Source: Roseiarcus sp963741405 (GTDB lineage: Bacteria > Pseudomonadota > Alphaproteobacteria > Rhizobiales > Beijerinckiaceae). Taken from it: a stretch of 64,000 bases of DNA. Below the pieces are notes generated by a model. The model was not told the DNA's origin and ran no database searches. It saw nothing but the letters and a program-made list of their open reading frames with translations. The first letter of the stretch is position 1, and each line of letters opens with the position of its first letter. A program made the translations under genes and the position numbers. Location of the stretch: NCBI GenBank assembly GCA_963741405.1, contig CAVUHX010000034.1:1-64000 (forward strand), written 5' to 3'. Shown here in pieces: positions 35,383-44,061 of this stretch.

Positions 35383-37014
35383 TCACTGACTCACCGCGCC
35401 CGACAGCGTCGCCTCGTTGGAGAAGGCCGCGGCGAACAGGGCGCGCGTGTAGTCGTCTTTCGGCGCGGAAAACAACGCCTGCGCCTCCCCGCTCTCGACC
35501 ACCTTGCCGCGCCGCATGACGATGACCTCGCTCGCCAGCGCCCGCACGACTCTCAGATCGTGCGAGATGAAGAGATAGGCCAGTTTGCGGCGCTTCTGCA
35601 GTTCGCGCAAGAGATCGACGATTTGCGCCTGGATCGACATGTCGAGCGCGGAGGTCGGCTCGTCGAGCACGACGAATTTCGGATTCAGGGCCATCGCCCG
35701 GGCGATGGCGATGCGCTGGCGCTGCCCGCCGGAGAATTCGTGCGGATAGCGGTCCAGCGTCGACGCGTCGAGCCCCGTGTCCGCCAGCGCCTGCTCGGCG
35801 ACGCGGCGACGCTCGAGGCCGTTGAGCTTTGTTCCCTGCGCAATCAGCCCTTCCTCGACGATCTCGGCGACCGACATGCGCGGCGAGAGCGAGCCGAACG
35901 GATCCTGGAATACGATCTGCATCTCTCGCCTCAGAGGACGCATGGCCTTGGCGTTCAGTCCGTCGATCGGACGGCCGCAAAAGGCGATCGGACCTTCCGA
36001 ACGGATGAGCCGCAGCATCGCGTGGCCGAGCGTGGTCTTGCCCGAGCCGGACTCGCCGACGACGCCGACGGTCTGGCCCTCGCGCACGGCGAGCGACACG
36101 CCGTCGACCGCCTTGACGTGGCCGACGGTGCTGCGAAAGAGCCCCCGCCGGATCGGAAACCAGACTTTCAGATTATCGGCGCTGGCGATGGTCGGGGCGG
36201 CCGGGTCTGCCGGCGGCGCTTCGCCCTTGGGCTCGGCGGCGAGCAGCGCCTGCGTGTAAGCGTGGCGGGGGTTGGCGAAAACCTCCGCCATCGGGCCCGC
36301 CTCGACGATGACCCCCTCCTGCATCACGATCACCCCGTCGGCGATGCGCCGCACCACGTTGAGATCGTGGGTGATGAACAGGAGCGCCATGCCGAACTTC
36401 GCCTGCAGGTCCTTGAGCAGCTTCAAAATCTGCGCCTGAACGGTGACGTCGAGCGCGGTGGTCGGTTCGTCGGCGATGAGAAGCTCGGGGCGGTTGGCGA
36501 GCGCCATGGCGATCATCACGCGCTGGCGCTGGCCGCCCGAGAGCTGATGCGGATAGGCGCCGAGCCGCTCGGCCGGATCGGCGATGCCGACTTCGGTCAG
36601 AAGCTCGGCGATCCGTGCTTTCGTGGCCGCCGCGCGCCCCTGATGCAGCGCGATGATCTCGCCGATCTGCCGCTCGATCGTATGGAGGGGATTGAGCGAA
36701 GTCATCGGCTCCTGGAAGACCATGGTGACGGCGGCGCCGCGCATGGCGCGCAATTCGCCGTCCGACATCTTCAGGACGTCCCTGCCCTGGAACAGGATCT
36801 CGCCGGTCGGGTAGCTCGCCGCCGGATGCGGCAGCAGGCGGACGATCGCCTGCGCGGTCACCGTCTTGCCGGAGCCCAACTCGCCGACTAGCGCCAGCGC
36901 CCTGCCCTTGTCGAGGCGAAACGACACGCGGTCGACCACGACCTTGCGCTCGTTCGCTTGCGCGAAGGCGATCGAGAGTTCGCGGACGTCGATAAGGGGA
37001 GCGTTCGCCTTCAC
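35383..37014 (-). CDS. yejF: Peptide ABC importer, fused double ATPase (YejF)
   Basis: 543 residues from a GTG start whose last bases form the yejE stop. Two ATP-binding domains in tandem: Walker A GELGSGKTVT with signature LSGGQRQR and Walker B LLIADEPTTALD, then GESGSGKTTL with FSGGQRQR and FVVLDEPTSALD. The fused form distinguishes YejF from the separate OppD and OppF. It powers the uptake of oligopeptides through YejB/YejE. In rhizobia and Brucella, Yej systems are linked to antimicrobial-peptide tolerance. Confidence 0.94.
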   Translation of the reverse strand: MKANAPLIDVRELSIAFAQANERKVVVDRVSFRLDKGRALALVGELGSGKTVTAQAIVRLLPHPAASYPTGEILFQGRDVLKMSDGELRAMRGAAVTMVFQEPMTSLNPLHTIERQIGEIIALHQGRAAATKARIAELLTEVGIADPAERLGAYPHQLSGGQRQRVMIAMALANRPELLIADEPTTALDVTVQAQILKLLKDLQAKFGMALLFITHDLNVVRRIADGVIVMQEGVIVEAGPMAEVFANPRHAYTQALLAAEPKGEAPPADPAAPTIASADNLKVWFPIRRGLFRSTVGHVKAVDGVSLAVREGQTVGVVGESGSGKTTLGHAMLRLIRSEGPIAFCGRPIDGLNAKAMRPLRREMQIVFQDPFGSLSPRMSVAEIVEEGLIAQGTKLNGLERRRVAEQALADTGLDASTLDRYPHEFSGGQRQRIAIARAMALNPKFVVLDEPTSALDMSIQAQIVDLLRELQKRRKLAYLFISHDLRVVRALASEVIVMRRGKVVESGEAQALFSAPKDDYTRALFAAAFSNEATLSGAVSQ

Positions 37015-38159
37015 GAGAAAGTCTTTCGCGGATCGAAGGCGTCGCGCACCGCTTCGCCGATGAAGATCAGCAACGACAGCAGCAGCGCGATGACGACGAA
37101 AGCCGAAATGCCGATCCACGGCGCCGAGAGATTGGACTTGCCCTGCAGCAGGAGCTCGCCGAGCGAAGGGGAGCCCGGCGGCATGCCGAGCCCGAGGAAG
37201 TCGAGCGAGGTCAGCGTGCTGATCGACGAATTGACGATGAAGGGCAGAAAGGTCAGCGTCGCCACCATCGCGTTCGGCAGCACGTGCTTGACGATGATCT
37301 TGGCGTTGGAGAGGCCGAGGGCGCGAGCCGCATTGACGTATTCGAAGTTTCGGGCGCGCAGGAATTCGGCCCGCACTACATGGACGAGGCTCACCCAGGA
37401 GAATAGCAGCAGGATCGTCAGCAGTACGAGGAAACTCGGCGCCAGGATCGCCGACAGGATGATGAGAATGTAGAGGTGCGGCAGGGACGACCAGATCTCG
37501 ATCACCCGCTGCATCATGAGGTCGAGCCAGCCGCCGAAATAGCCTTGCACCGCCCCGGCGAACACGCCGATGACGGACGACACCCCGGCGAGGATGAGGC
37601 CGAACAGCACGGAGATCCGGAACCCGTAGAGGAGGCGCGCGACGATGTCGTGCCCGTCCTGGTCCGAGCCGAGCCACAGAGGCTCGAGCTTCCGGCACGG
37701 GGAAGCAACCGCCGCCGCGTCCTTCAGGCCCTGCTTCGTGAGAGCCGCACGGCACTGGGCGTCGCTGAGCAGCCAGGTCGGCGGAGTCGGCAGCGGAGTG
37801 GCCGGATCGAGGATGGTGGTCGAATTGGCGAAACGGATCGGCGGCCAGACCATCCAGCCGTGCGCCTTGATCTCGTCGGCGACGAACGGATCGCGATAAT
37901 CCGTCCGCGCCTGGAAGCCGCCGAACTTGTCCTCGGGATAGTTGACGAACGCCGGAAACAGGAGCTCGCCCTTGTAGGAGGCGATCAGCGGCCGGTCGTT
38001 GGCGATGAGCTCCGCGCAGAGAGCGCAGGCGAACAGCGCGAGGAAGATCCGCAGCGACCAGACGCCGCGCCGGTTGCGGCTGAAATTGTCGAGGCGACGG
38101 CGGTTCATCGGCGACAGATTGAGCCAGGGGCGGCGCGCGGCGCTCATGCGGGGCGTCAT
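37011..38159 (-). CDS. yejE: Peptide ABC importer permease (YejE)
   Basis: About 382 residues (an ATG at 38147 gives 378). One N-terminal helix (LRIFLALFACALCAELIA), then a large periplasmic insert with WLGSDQDGHDIVARLLYG. Five further helices carry the permease EAA loop NAARALGLSNAKIIVKHVLP. The long insert before LGTDxxGRD-type motif is typical of YejE. It forms the channel with YejB. No clear ribosome binding site precedes either start; the gap upstream to yejB is 620 bases of repeats. Confidence 0.93.
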   Translation of the reverse strand: MTPRMSAARRPWLNLSPMNRRRLDNFSRNRRGVWSLRIFLALFACALCAELIANDRPLIASYKGELLFPAFVNYPEDKFGGFQARTDYRDPFVADEIKAHGWMVWPPIRFANSTTILDPATPLPTPPTWLLSDAQCRAALTKQGLKDAAAVASPCRKLEPLWLGSDQDGHDIVARLLYGFRISVLFGLILAGVSSVIGVFAGAVQGYFGGWLDLMMQRVIEIWSSLPHLYILIILSAILAPSFLVLLTILLLFSWVSLVHVVRAEFLRARNFEYVNAARALGLSNAKIIVKHVLPNAMVATLTFLPFIVNSSISTLTSLDFLGLGMPPGSPSLGELLLQGKSNLSAPWIGISAFVVIALLLSLLIFIGEAVRDAFDPRKTFS

Positions 38160-38317
38160 TTGAGGATCGACCGATAGGAGCCGCGGGACTCCGCGTCGTG
38201 GCCGGACCTGAGTGGTTTGCGCCCCCCCTGTGGGGCTACGGCGTGCACACATCTGCGTAGCACCACGAGCGCCGCCAGAGCAGAAGTCGTTTTCGCTCGA
38301 ATATTAGGCGGTTGCGC

Positions 38318-38510
38318 GCCCCCTTCTCCACGAAGTGGGGAAGGTGTCGGGCGAAGCCCGACGGATGGGGTGTGGCAAGCAGGAATGCGTCGTCGAACGC
38401 TTGCTCTAATGGTCGCGCAAGCTTGCCCGGCTTCGAAGCCGCGGGCCACACCCCATCCGGCCCTCCGGGCCACCTTCCCCAGCAAGCTGGGGAAGGTGTG
38501 CGCGCGCCTC
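38318..38510. repeat. Composite palindromic repeat (BIME-like) between yejE and yejB
   Basis: CGGATGGGGTGTGGC at 38362-38376 is the exact inverse of GCCACACCCCATCCG at 38445-38459. Each side carries a CACCTTCCCC/GGGGAAGGTG unit, and the right side forms the perfect hairpin CACCTTCCCCAGC with GCTGGGGAAGGTG. This is a two-headed repeat of a kind common between genes in this order. Confidence 0.7.
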
Positions 38511-38639
38511 GAAGCGCGATGTGTGCATCCCGTAGCTTGTGGGGGCGGGACGCGGTGGGGGGTCGCACAGATCGTCGAGTGGAGTGCCTGACCAAAGCTC
38601 CACAGCCCGCGTACACAGAATATTGTCAGAAGAGGGCGG

Positions 38640-38760
38640 CGCGACCCCCCTCCTTTATCCTCCCCCACAAGGGGGGAGGAGGCGCGCCTCGCGATCCCGC
38701 CGAAATTGGGCGGAACGGCGTGGATGGCCGGGACAAGCCCGGCCATGACGGTGCTGCGAG
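38640..38760. repeat. Second palindromic block between yejE and yejB
   Basis: Contains a CCTCCCCCACAAGGGGGGAGG hairpin-type unit at about 38659 (shown only as its core) and the 9-base dyad ATGGCCGGG (38724-38732) with CCCGGCCAT (38738-38746). On the minus strand the latter translates as VMAGLVPAIHA, a frequent alphaproteobacterial repeat signature. No gene is present in the 620-base gap. Confidence 0.6.
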
Positions 38761-38782
38761 TCGCGTGAATATCTCGCACCCC

Positions 38783-39883
38783 TCACACCTCCCGCGTCTC
38801 GAAATCGATGCGCGGATCGATCCAGGTGTAGGTGAGATCGGAGATCAAATTCACGACGAGGCCGATCAGGGCGAAGATGTAGAGGTTGGCGAGCACCACC
38901 GGATAATCGCGCTGAATGAGCGAGTCGTAGGAAAGATAGCCGAGGCCGTCGAGCGAGAACACCTGCTCGATTAGCAGCGAGCCGGTGAAGAAGGCGGCGA
39001 CGAACGCTCCGGGAAATCCTGCGATGACGATCAGCATCGCGTTGCGGAACACGTGCCCGTAGAGCACGCGCCGTTCGCTCAGGCCCTTCATCCGCGCCGT
39101 CTGGACATAGGACTTCTTGATCTCGTCGAGAAAGGAATTCTTGGTCAAGAGGGTCGAGGTGGCGAAGGAGCCGAGCACCAACGCCGTCACCGGCAGCGTG
39201 ATGTGCCAGAGGTAGTCGAGAACTTTATGCGGCCAGTCGAGGTCGGCGAAATTGTCGGAGGTCAGCCCGCGCAGGGGAAAGATCTGCCAGAACGAGCCGC
39301 CGCAGAACAGCACGATCAGCAGGACAGCGAACAGGAAATTCGGGATCGCATAGCCGAAGATGACCACCGCCGACGTCGCGGTGTCGAAGCGCGAGCCGTC
39401 GCGGACCGCCTTGCGGATGCCGAGCGGGATCGAGATCGCATAGGAGATGAGCGTCATCCACAGCCCGAGCGAAATCGAGACCGGCAGCTTCTCCTCGATC
39501 AGCGTCAGGACGGGCGTGTCGCGGTAATAGCTCTTGCCGAAATGGAAGGTCGTGTAGGCGCGCACCAGAATCCAGAAACGCTCCCACGCCGGCTTGTCGA
39601 AGCCGTACTGCTTCTCGAGCTCCTTGATGAACTTCGGATCGAGGCCCTGGGAGCCGCGATAGCGCAAGGAGATGTCCCCGCCAGTCTGGGAGCCGGCGGC
39701 GCCGATCTGCCCCCCTCCGCCGCCGAACCCGGCGGTCGAGCTCTGATCATTCCCCTGCAATTGCGCGATGGCGCGCTCGACCGGGCCGCCCGGCACGAAC
39801 TGAACGATGGCGAAGGAAACCGCCATGATGCCGAGGATCGTCGGGATCATCAGCAGGAGGCGGCGGACGAGATAGGCGAGCAT
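38783..39883 (-). CDS. yejB: Peptide ABC importer permease (YejB)
   Basis: 366 residues from MLAYLVRRLLLMIPTILGIM, the standard DppB-type first helix. A glycine-rich periplasmic insert (QGNDQSSTAGFGGGGGQIG) and the LDPKFIKELEKQYGFDKPAW segment distinguish YejB from OppB. The EAA loop is YVQTARMKGLSERRVLYGHV. Six helices in all. Partner of YejE. It is separated from yejA by a 250-base gap that contains another palindromic repeat. Confidence 0.94.
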   Translation of the reverse strand: MLAYLVRRLLLMIPTILGIMAVSFAIVQFVPGGPVERAIAQLQGNDQSSTAGFGGGGGQIGAAGSQTGGDISLRYRGSQGLDPKFIKELEKQYGFDKPAWERFWILVRAYTTFHFGKSYYRDTPVLTLIEEKLPVSISLGLWMTLISYAISIPLGIRKAVRDGSRFDTATSAVVIFGYAIPNFLFAVLLIVLFCGGSFWQIFPLRGLTSDNFADLDWPHKVLDYLWHITLPVTALVLGSFATSTLLTKNSFLDEIKKSYVQTARMKGLSERRVLYGHVFRNAMLIVIAGFPGAFVAAFFTGSLLIEQVFSLDGLGYLSYDSLIQRDYPVVLANLYIFALIGLVVNLISDLTYTWIDPRIDFETREV

Positions 39884-39944
39884 AACTACGCGCCCTGCCG
39901 CGCACGATAGACGATCGCACGGTTCGACAGCCTGCGAATACCCC

Positions 39945-40075
39945 CTCCACCGTCCTTCGGGCGGTCCCCCTCCCCCGCTTCGCGGGGGAGGAAGGCGGCG
40001 CGGCTCGATCCTCCCCCATGAAGCGTGAGCGGAATGGGGGAGGGGGACCACGCGAAGCGTGGTGGAGGGGGCAAT
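39945..40075. repeat. Palindromic repeat between yejB and yejA
   Basis: CCCCCTCCACC near 39949 pairs with GGTGGAGGGGG near 40060, enclosing the hairpin CTCCCCCGCTTCGCGGGGGAG and a further CTCCCCCAT/ATGGGGGAG dyad. The large dyad may differentially stabilise the yejA mRNA relative to the permease genes, which is inference. Confidence 0.65.
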
Positions 40076-40133
40076 TCAAACACCCTTGAGATTCTCCGCC
40101 GAGAGCAAGACAAAAACTGATTCGGCTTCCCGC

Positions 40134-41999
40134 TCAAAGCCCAATCGCCTTGGCCTTCGTTTCGTCCCACCACCAGGTGCCGGGAGCGCCGACGCCGAGC
40201 CTGGGCTGTCGTTCGGGCCGCGCGAAAGCGTTCCAGTAGGCGACCCAGGCGGTGTCACGGTACCACATCGGCACCCAGTAATGCCCCGCCCGCAGCACCC
40301 GATCGAGCGCGCGGCAGGCGGCGTCGAGATCCTGGCGCGACTTGGCGGAGGCGATCGTCTCGACCAGCGCGTCGACCACGGGATCGGAGATGCCCGCGAG
40401 ATTGCGCGATCCGTTCTGGGCGGCGGCCTGCGAGGTGAAGACCACGCGCAGATCGCCTCCTGGCGTGGTCGATCCGCCGGTCGCCGTGGTGACCACGTCG
40501 AAGTCGAAGGCGTCGGTGCGACTCTTGTATTGCGCGGCGTCGACGATGCGCATGCTCGCCTGGATCCCGAGCTTGCCGAGATTCTGGATGAACGGCATCG
40601 TATGGGGCTGAAGGGCGCTGCTGAAATCGAGGAATTCGATGGTCAGCGGCTTGCCGCCCGGCAACAGCATCGCGCTGCCGTCGCGCTTGCAGCCGGCGGC
40701 GATCAACAGGTCGTAGGCCTGCTTCAGCAGCTTGCGGTCGAAGCCCGAGCCGTCGCTTTCCGGCGGCGTATAGGGGTCGCCGAACACCGAAGCGGCCAGC
40801 TTGTCGCGAAACGGTTCGAGCAGCCTGAGCTCGTCCGGCGTGGGCTTGCCCTTCGCCTCCATGTCGCTGTTGGGAAAGTAGGAGACGATCCGCTTGTAGG
40901 CGGAATACATCACGTTCTTGTTGGTCCACTCGAAATCGAAGGCGAGGCCGATCGCCTCGCGGACGCGCGGGTCCTTGAACTGCTCGCGGCGGGTGTTGAG
41001 ATACCAGCCCTGGGTGCGCGACGGCGCGCCGTTGTGCAGCGTTTCCTTCTTCACCCGCCCGTCCTTGGCGGCGGGAAAGTCGTAGGCCGTGGCCCAGAAG
41101 CGGGAGGTGTATTCCTCATGAAAATTGATCGCGCCGGCCTTGAAGGCTTCGAAGGCGACCTGGCGCTCGCGGTAGTATTCGAAGCGCAGCCGGTCAAAAT
41201 TGTTCTGGCCGAGATTGACCGGCAGTTTCGCGCCCCAATAATTCGGGTCGCGCCCGTATTCGATGAACCGCCCCTGCTCGATGGTGTTCACCTTGTAAGG
41301 GCCGGAGCCGAGCGGCGGGTCGAGCGTCGCGGCGGTGAAGTCGCGCCCCTTCCACCAGGCGGACGAAAACACCGGCATGCCGACGACGATGAGATGGGCG
41401 TCGCGGCTGCGCTTGGGGACGAAGTGGACGTGGACCACGTCGTCCCCCTCGGGAGCGGCGGATTCGACCTCCTTCAGGAGCTGGGCGTAGATCGGGTGAC
41501 CCTTGTCCTTCAGCACGTTGAGCGAAAAGGCGACATCCGCCGCCGTCACTTCGGACCCGTCGGCGAAGCGCGCCTCGGGCCTCAGGCGGAAGCGATAGTC
41601 GAGCTTGTCGGGAGAAACGCGCACCGATTGCGCCAGCAGCCCATAGACCGAATCGGGCTCGTCGCCGTTGGCGGTCATCAGCGTGTCGAAGGTCGCCCCC
41701 ATCCCGGCGGCGCCGTTGCCCTTCCAGCTGTAGATATTGAGGGTGTCGAAGGTGTCGAAGGTCTGGTTGCCGCTGGTGTTGGTGATCTGCAGCGACAGAA
41801 GGCCGCCGGTCGGCGCGTCAGGATTAACATAGGAAAAATGGGAGAAGTCGGGCGGGAGCGCGAGGTCGCCGAACGACGAGAGGCCGTGGGTCTCCACCAA
41901 ATCGTCGGCGAGCGCGCGCAACGGTCGCGGCAGGGCGCTGAGAAGCACGCCCGCCGCGCCGGCCTTCAGCGCCGCCCTTCGCGTCAGGATTCTGGCCAT
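40134..41999 (-). CDS. yejA: Peptide ABC importer substrate-binding protein (YejA)
   Basis: 621 residues from MARILTRRAALKAGAAGVLL. The N-terminus has a twin-arginine-like signal with cleavage after LRALA (about residue 31). The SBP_bac_5 fold follows, with YVNPDAPTGGLLSLQ, the RLRPEARFADGSEVTAADVA segment typical of peptide-binding proteins, and a closing WWWDETKAKAIGL. It captures oligopeptides in the periplasm for YejBEF. First gene of the operon; the in-frame extension upstream of 41999 is unlikely to be translated. Confidence 0.94.
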   Translation of the reverse strand: MARILTRRAALKAGAAGVLLSALPRPLRALADDLVETHGLSSFGDLALPPDFSHFSYVNPDAPTGGLLSLQITNTSGNQTFDTFDTLNIYSWKGNGAAGMGATFDTLMTANGDEPDSVYGLLAQSVRVSPDKLDYRFRLRPEARFADGSEVTAADVAFSLNVLKDKGHPIYAQLLKEVESAAPEGDDVVHVHFVPKRSRDAHLIVVGMPVFSSAWWKGRDFTAATLDPPLGSGPYKVNTIEQGRFIEYGRDPNYWGAKLPVNLGQNNFDRLRFEYYRERQVAFEAFKAGAINFHEEYTSRFWATAYDFPAAKDGRVKKETLHNGAPSRTQGWYLNTRREQFKDPRVREAIGLAFDFEWTNKNVMYSAYKRIVSYFPNSDMEAKGKPTPDELRLLEPFRDKLAASVFGDPYTPPESDGSGFDRKLLKQAYDLLIAAGCKRDGSAMLLPGGKPLTIEFLDFSSALQPHTMPFIQNLGKLGIQASMRIVDAAQYKSRTDAFDFDVVTTATGGSTTPGGDLRVVFTSQAAAQNGSRNLAGISDPVVDALVETIASAKSRQDLDAACRALDRVLRAGHYWVPMWYRDTAWVAYWNAFARPERQPRLGVGAPGTWWWDETKAKAIGL

Positions 42000-42220
42000 G
42001 CCATCAACTCCGCTCGCCGCGATCACCCGCGCGTGGAGGCTCATTACCAGCGACCGCGGCGAAAGCGAGGCGCGGAGGGAGAGTGTGGATGAAAAGGGAG
42101 GTTAAAGTTCGTTCATGAACCAAGACTGCGCAGCTTCAGTCCGCCGTCGCTTGTCTTGGAAATGGCGCTGGCGTTCCCGGCTTGCGACGGCGGCCCGGCC
42201 GCGTGTAGGGCTGGCGAGGC

Positions 42221-42685
42221 ATGACATCCTCCCTTCCCCTCCGCGAGCAACTCGCCGACGCCGTGGTGATGCAGCCGCTGGCGATCTCCGACGCCGCCGT
42301 CGCTGCCGAGGTCATCCGCGCCGCTTTCGCCGCCCAGCCCCGGCCGACCCATCCGCCGTCCTCGGCGCTGCGCGAGAGCGCCGCCTCGATTGCAGAGAAG
42401 ATCGAGACGGGCGGAGGCTTCGGCGCCTGGGTCGAGGAGCTCCATGTCGCGCGCGTCTCCGTCCTGCCGGAATGGCGGGGCGAGGGGCTGAGCCGCCGCC
42501 TCCTTGAGATGTGCGAAGCAACGGCGCGGGCGCGCGGCCTCCCCCGCATGACGCTGCGAGTCCGGCTCGCCCTGCCGGAAAACGAGCGCCGCTTCGAGCG
42601 TCTCGGGTTCCGCCGTGTCGGCGTCGAGACGCATGAGGGGTTCGACGCGCCGACCGTGGTGGCGATGGAGAAGCGACTTTCGTGA
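42221..42685 (+). CDS. GNAT-family acetyltransferase with a shortened core
   Basis: 154 residues. Acetyl-CoA motif ARVSVLPEWRGEGLSRRLLE and C-terminal RRFERLGFRRVGVETHEGFD place it in the GNAT family. Between GGGFGAWV and EELHVARV the usual beta2-beta3 hairpin (about 17-20 residues) is missing compared with close family patterns, which may reflect a real in-frame deletion. Its stop overlaps the GTG start of alr (GTGA), so the two are translationally coupled. Confidence 0.75.
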   Translation: MTSSLPLREQLADAVVMQPLAISDAAVAAEVIRAAFAAQPRPTHPPSSALRESAASIAEKIETGGGFGAWVEELHVARVSVLPEWRGEGLSRRLLEMCEATARARGLPRMTLRVRLALPENERRFERLGFRRVGVETHEGFDAPTVVAMEKRLS

Positions 42686-43821
42686 CTGATTTCGTCCCAC
42701 CGGACAGCGCCCCGGGCCGTCTCACGATCGATCTCGTCGCGCTTGCCGACAATTGGCGCCGGCTCGCCAAACGCGCGGCGCCCGGACGATGCGCGGCGGT
42801 GGTGAAGGCCAACGCTTATGGAATCGGCCTCGACAGGGCGGCGCCGGCGCTGTGGGACGCGGGCGCCCGCACCTTCTTCGTCGCCCATCTCGGCGAGGGT
42901 TTTGCGGCGCGTCGCCTGCTGCCCGACGAGGCGAAGATCTACGTCCTGAACGGACTGGAGCCCGGCGCCGATCCGGTCGATTATGCCGCGCATCGCCTGA
43001 AGCCGGTCATCGGAAGCAAGGCGGAGCTCGAGCGCTGGTTGGCTCTCGTGAGAGGGCGCGGCCCTCCCCACTCCTGCGCCTTGCATCTCGACACCGGCAT
43101 GAGCCGGCTGGGCTTCGAGTCGCTCCCCGCACTGCAGCAAGCGATGGAGCGGCGCGCCGCGGCGAGCGGCGCCGACCTGCTGATGAGCCATTTTGTCTCG
43201 TCGGAGCGGCCGGATGATCCGGTCAACGCAGTGCAGATCGCTCGCTTCAATGCTGCGCGGAAGGCGTTTCGGCGTCTTCCCGGATCGCTCGCCAATTCGT
43301 CCGGCATGTTTTTGAACGCGCGGCCGATCTACGATCTCGCCCGGCCGGGCTACGCCCTTTATGGCGGCAATCCGACCCCGGGCAGGCCGAACCCGATGCT
43401 CCCCGTCGTGACGCTGTCCGTCGCCGTCCAGCAGACGCGCTGGATCGAGGCGGGCGTGACCTGCGGCTACAACGCGCAATGGACGGCGCGGCGTCGAACG
43501 CGCCTGGCGACGCTGCTTGCGGGCTACGCCGACGGCCTGCCGCGCGGAGCGGGGGCGAACGACGAACGGAGCGGGGCGGAGGTCGTGATCGCCGGCCGGC
43601 GCTGCCCCCTCGTCGGCCGCATCTCGATGGACCTTTCCGTGGCCGACGTGACCGATCTGCCGGAGGGGGCGGTCAAGGCCGGCGACCGGGCCGAGTTCTT
43701 CGGCGCGCGAGGCGACCTCGACGACTTCGCCGCGCGCAGCGGCACGATCGGCTATCAGGTGCTGACCGGCCTCGGGCCGCGCTACAGACGCGAGTATGTG
43801 CAAGAACGCGCTATGGTTTAG
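42682..43821 (+). CDS. alr: Alanine racemase
   Basis: 379 residues, GTG start overlapping the previous stop. The PLP lysine lies in CAAVVKANAYGIGLDRAA (about residue 40), substrate loop LHLDTGMSRLG, the catalytic tyrosine region GVTCGYNAQWTARRRTRLAT and LVGRISMDLSVADVTDL. It makes D-alanine for peptidoglycan. Full length and intact. Confidence 0.94.
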   Translation: MTDFVPPDSAPGRLTIDLVALADNWRRLAKRAAPGRCAAVVKANAYGIGLDRAAPALWDAGARTFFVAHLGEGFAARRLLPDEAKIYVLNGLEPGADPVDYAAHRLKPVIGSKAELERWLALVRGRGPPHSCALHLDTGMSRLGFESLPALQQAMERRAAASGADLLMSHFVSSERPDDPVNAVQIARFNAARKAFRRLPGSLANSSGMFLNARPIYDLARPGYALYGGNPTPGRPNPMLPVVTLSVAVQQTRWIEAGVTCGYNAQWTARRRTRLATLLAGYADGLPRGAGANDERSGAEVVIAGRRCPLVGRISMDLSVADVTDLPEGAVKAGDRAEFFGARGDLDDFAARSGTIGYQVLTGLGPRYRREYVQERAMV

Positions 43822-43859
43822 GAGCGGGCGTGCCGGGGAAGGCGGCGGATCAGGCGCGA

Positions 43860-44050
43860 GTTATCCCTGCTTTCGGACGAACAGGGAACTTCATTTCCCT
43901 GATGCGCCGAATTCTTTCCCTGTTCGGCCGCGTAGGGAATTTTGCTGGAACTGCCTAAACTCGTTGGGCTCTTCGCGACGGCTTTTTTTTCGAATCGGCC
44001 GAAATGCGGGAAATTCGCTGCATTTTTCCCTGCTGGCACGGAATCCGGCG
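43860..44050. repeat. Cluster of CAGGGAA/TTCCCTG words in the alr-ispB gap
   Basis: Six copies of a CAGGGAA-like core appear in both orientations at about 43882, 43897, 43916, 43932, 44010 and 44028, most extended to AGGGAATTT or AAATTCCCT. The block is non-coding, between two convergent genes. Similar words recur in intergenic DNA of other alphaproteobacteria; function unknown. No replication gene is nearby that would make them iterons. Confidence 0.5.
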
Positions 44051-44061
44051 GCGCTCGCCCC

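Noticed and set aside
34162..36891. 909-codon open frame antisense to deoB and yejF
   Set aside because: Mirror frame of two clear genes; no ribosome site or domain.
40059..42092. 677-codon open frame antisense to yejA
   Set aside because: Shadow of a conserved substrate-binding protein gene; no motif.
43818..44039. Small open frame in the alr-ispB gap
   Set aside because: Its peptide is produced by the CAGGGAA repeat words; no ribosome site and no family resemblance.
43860..44050. Iterons of a replication origin
   Set aside because: The words are irregularly spaced, in both orientations, and no replication initiator or AT-rich unwinding region is nearby.
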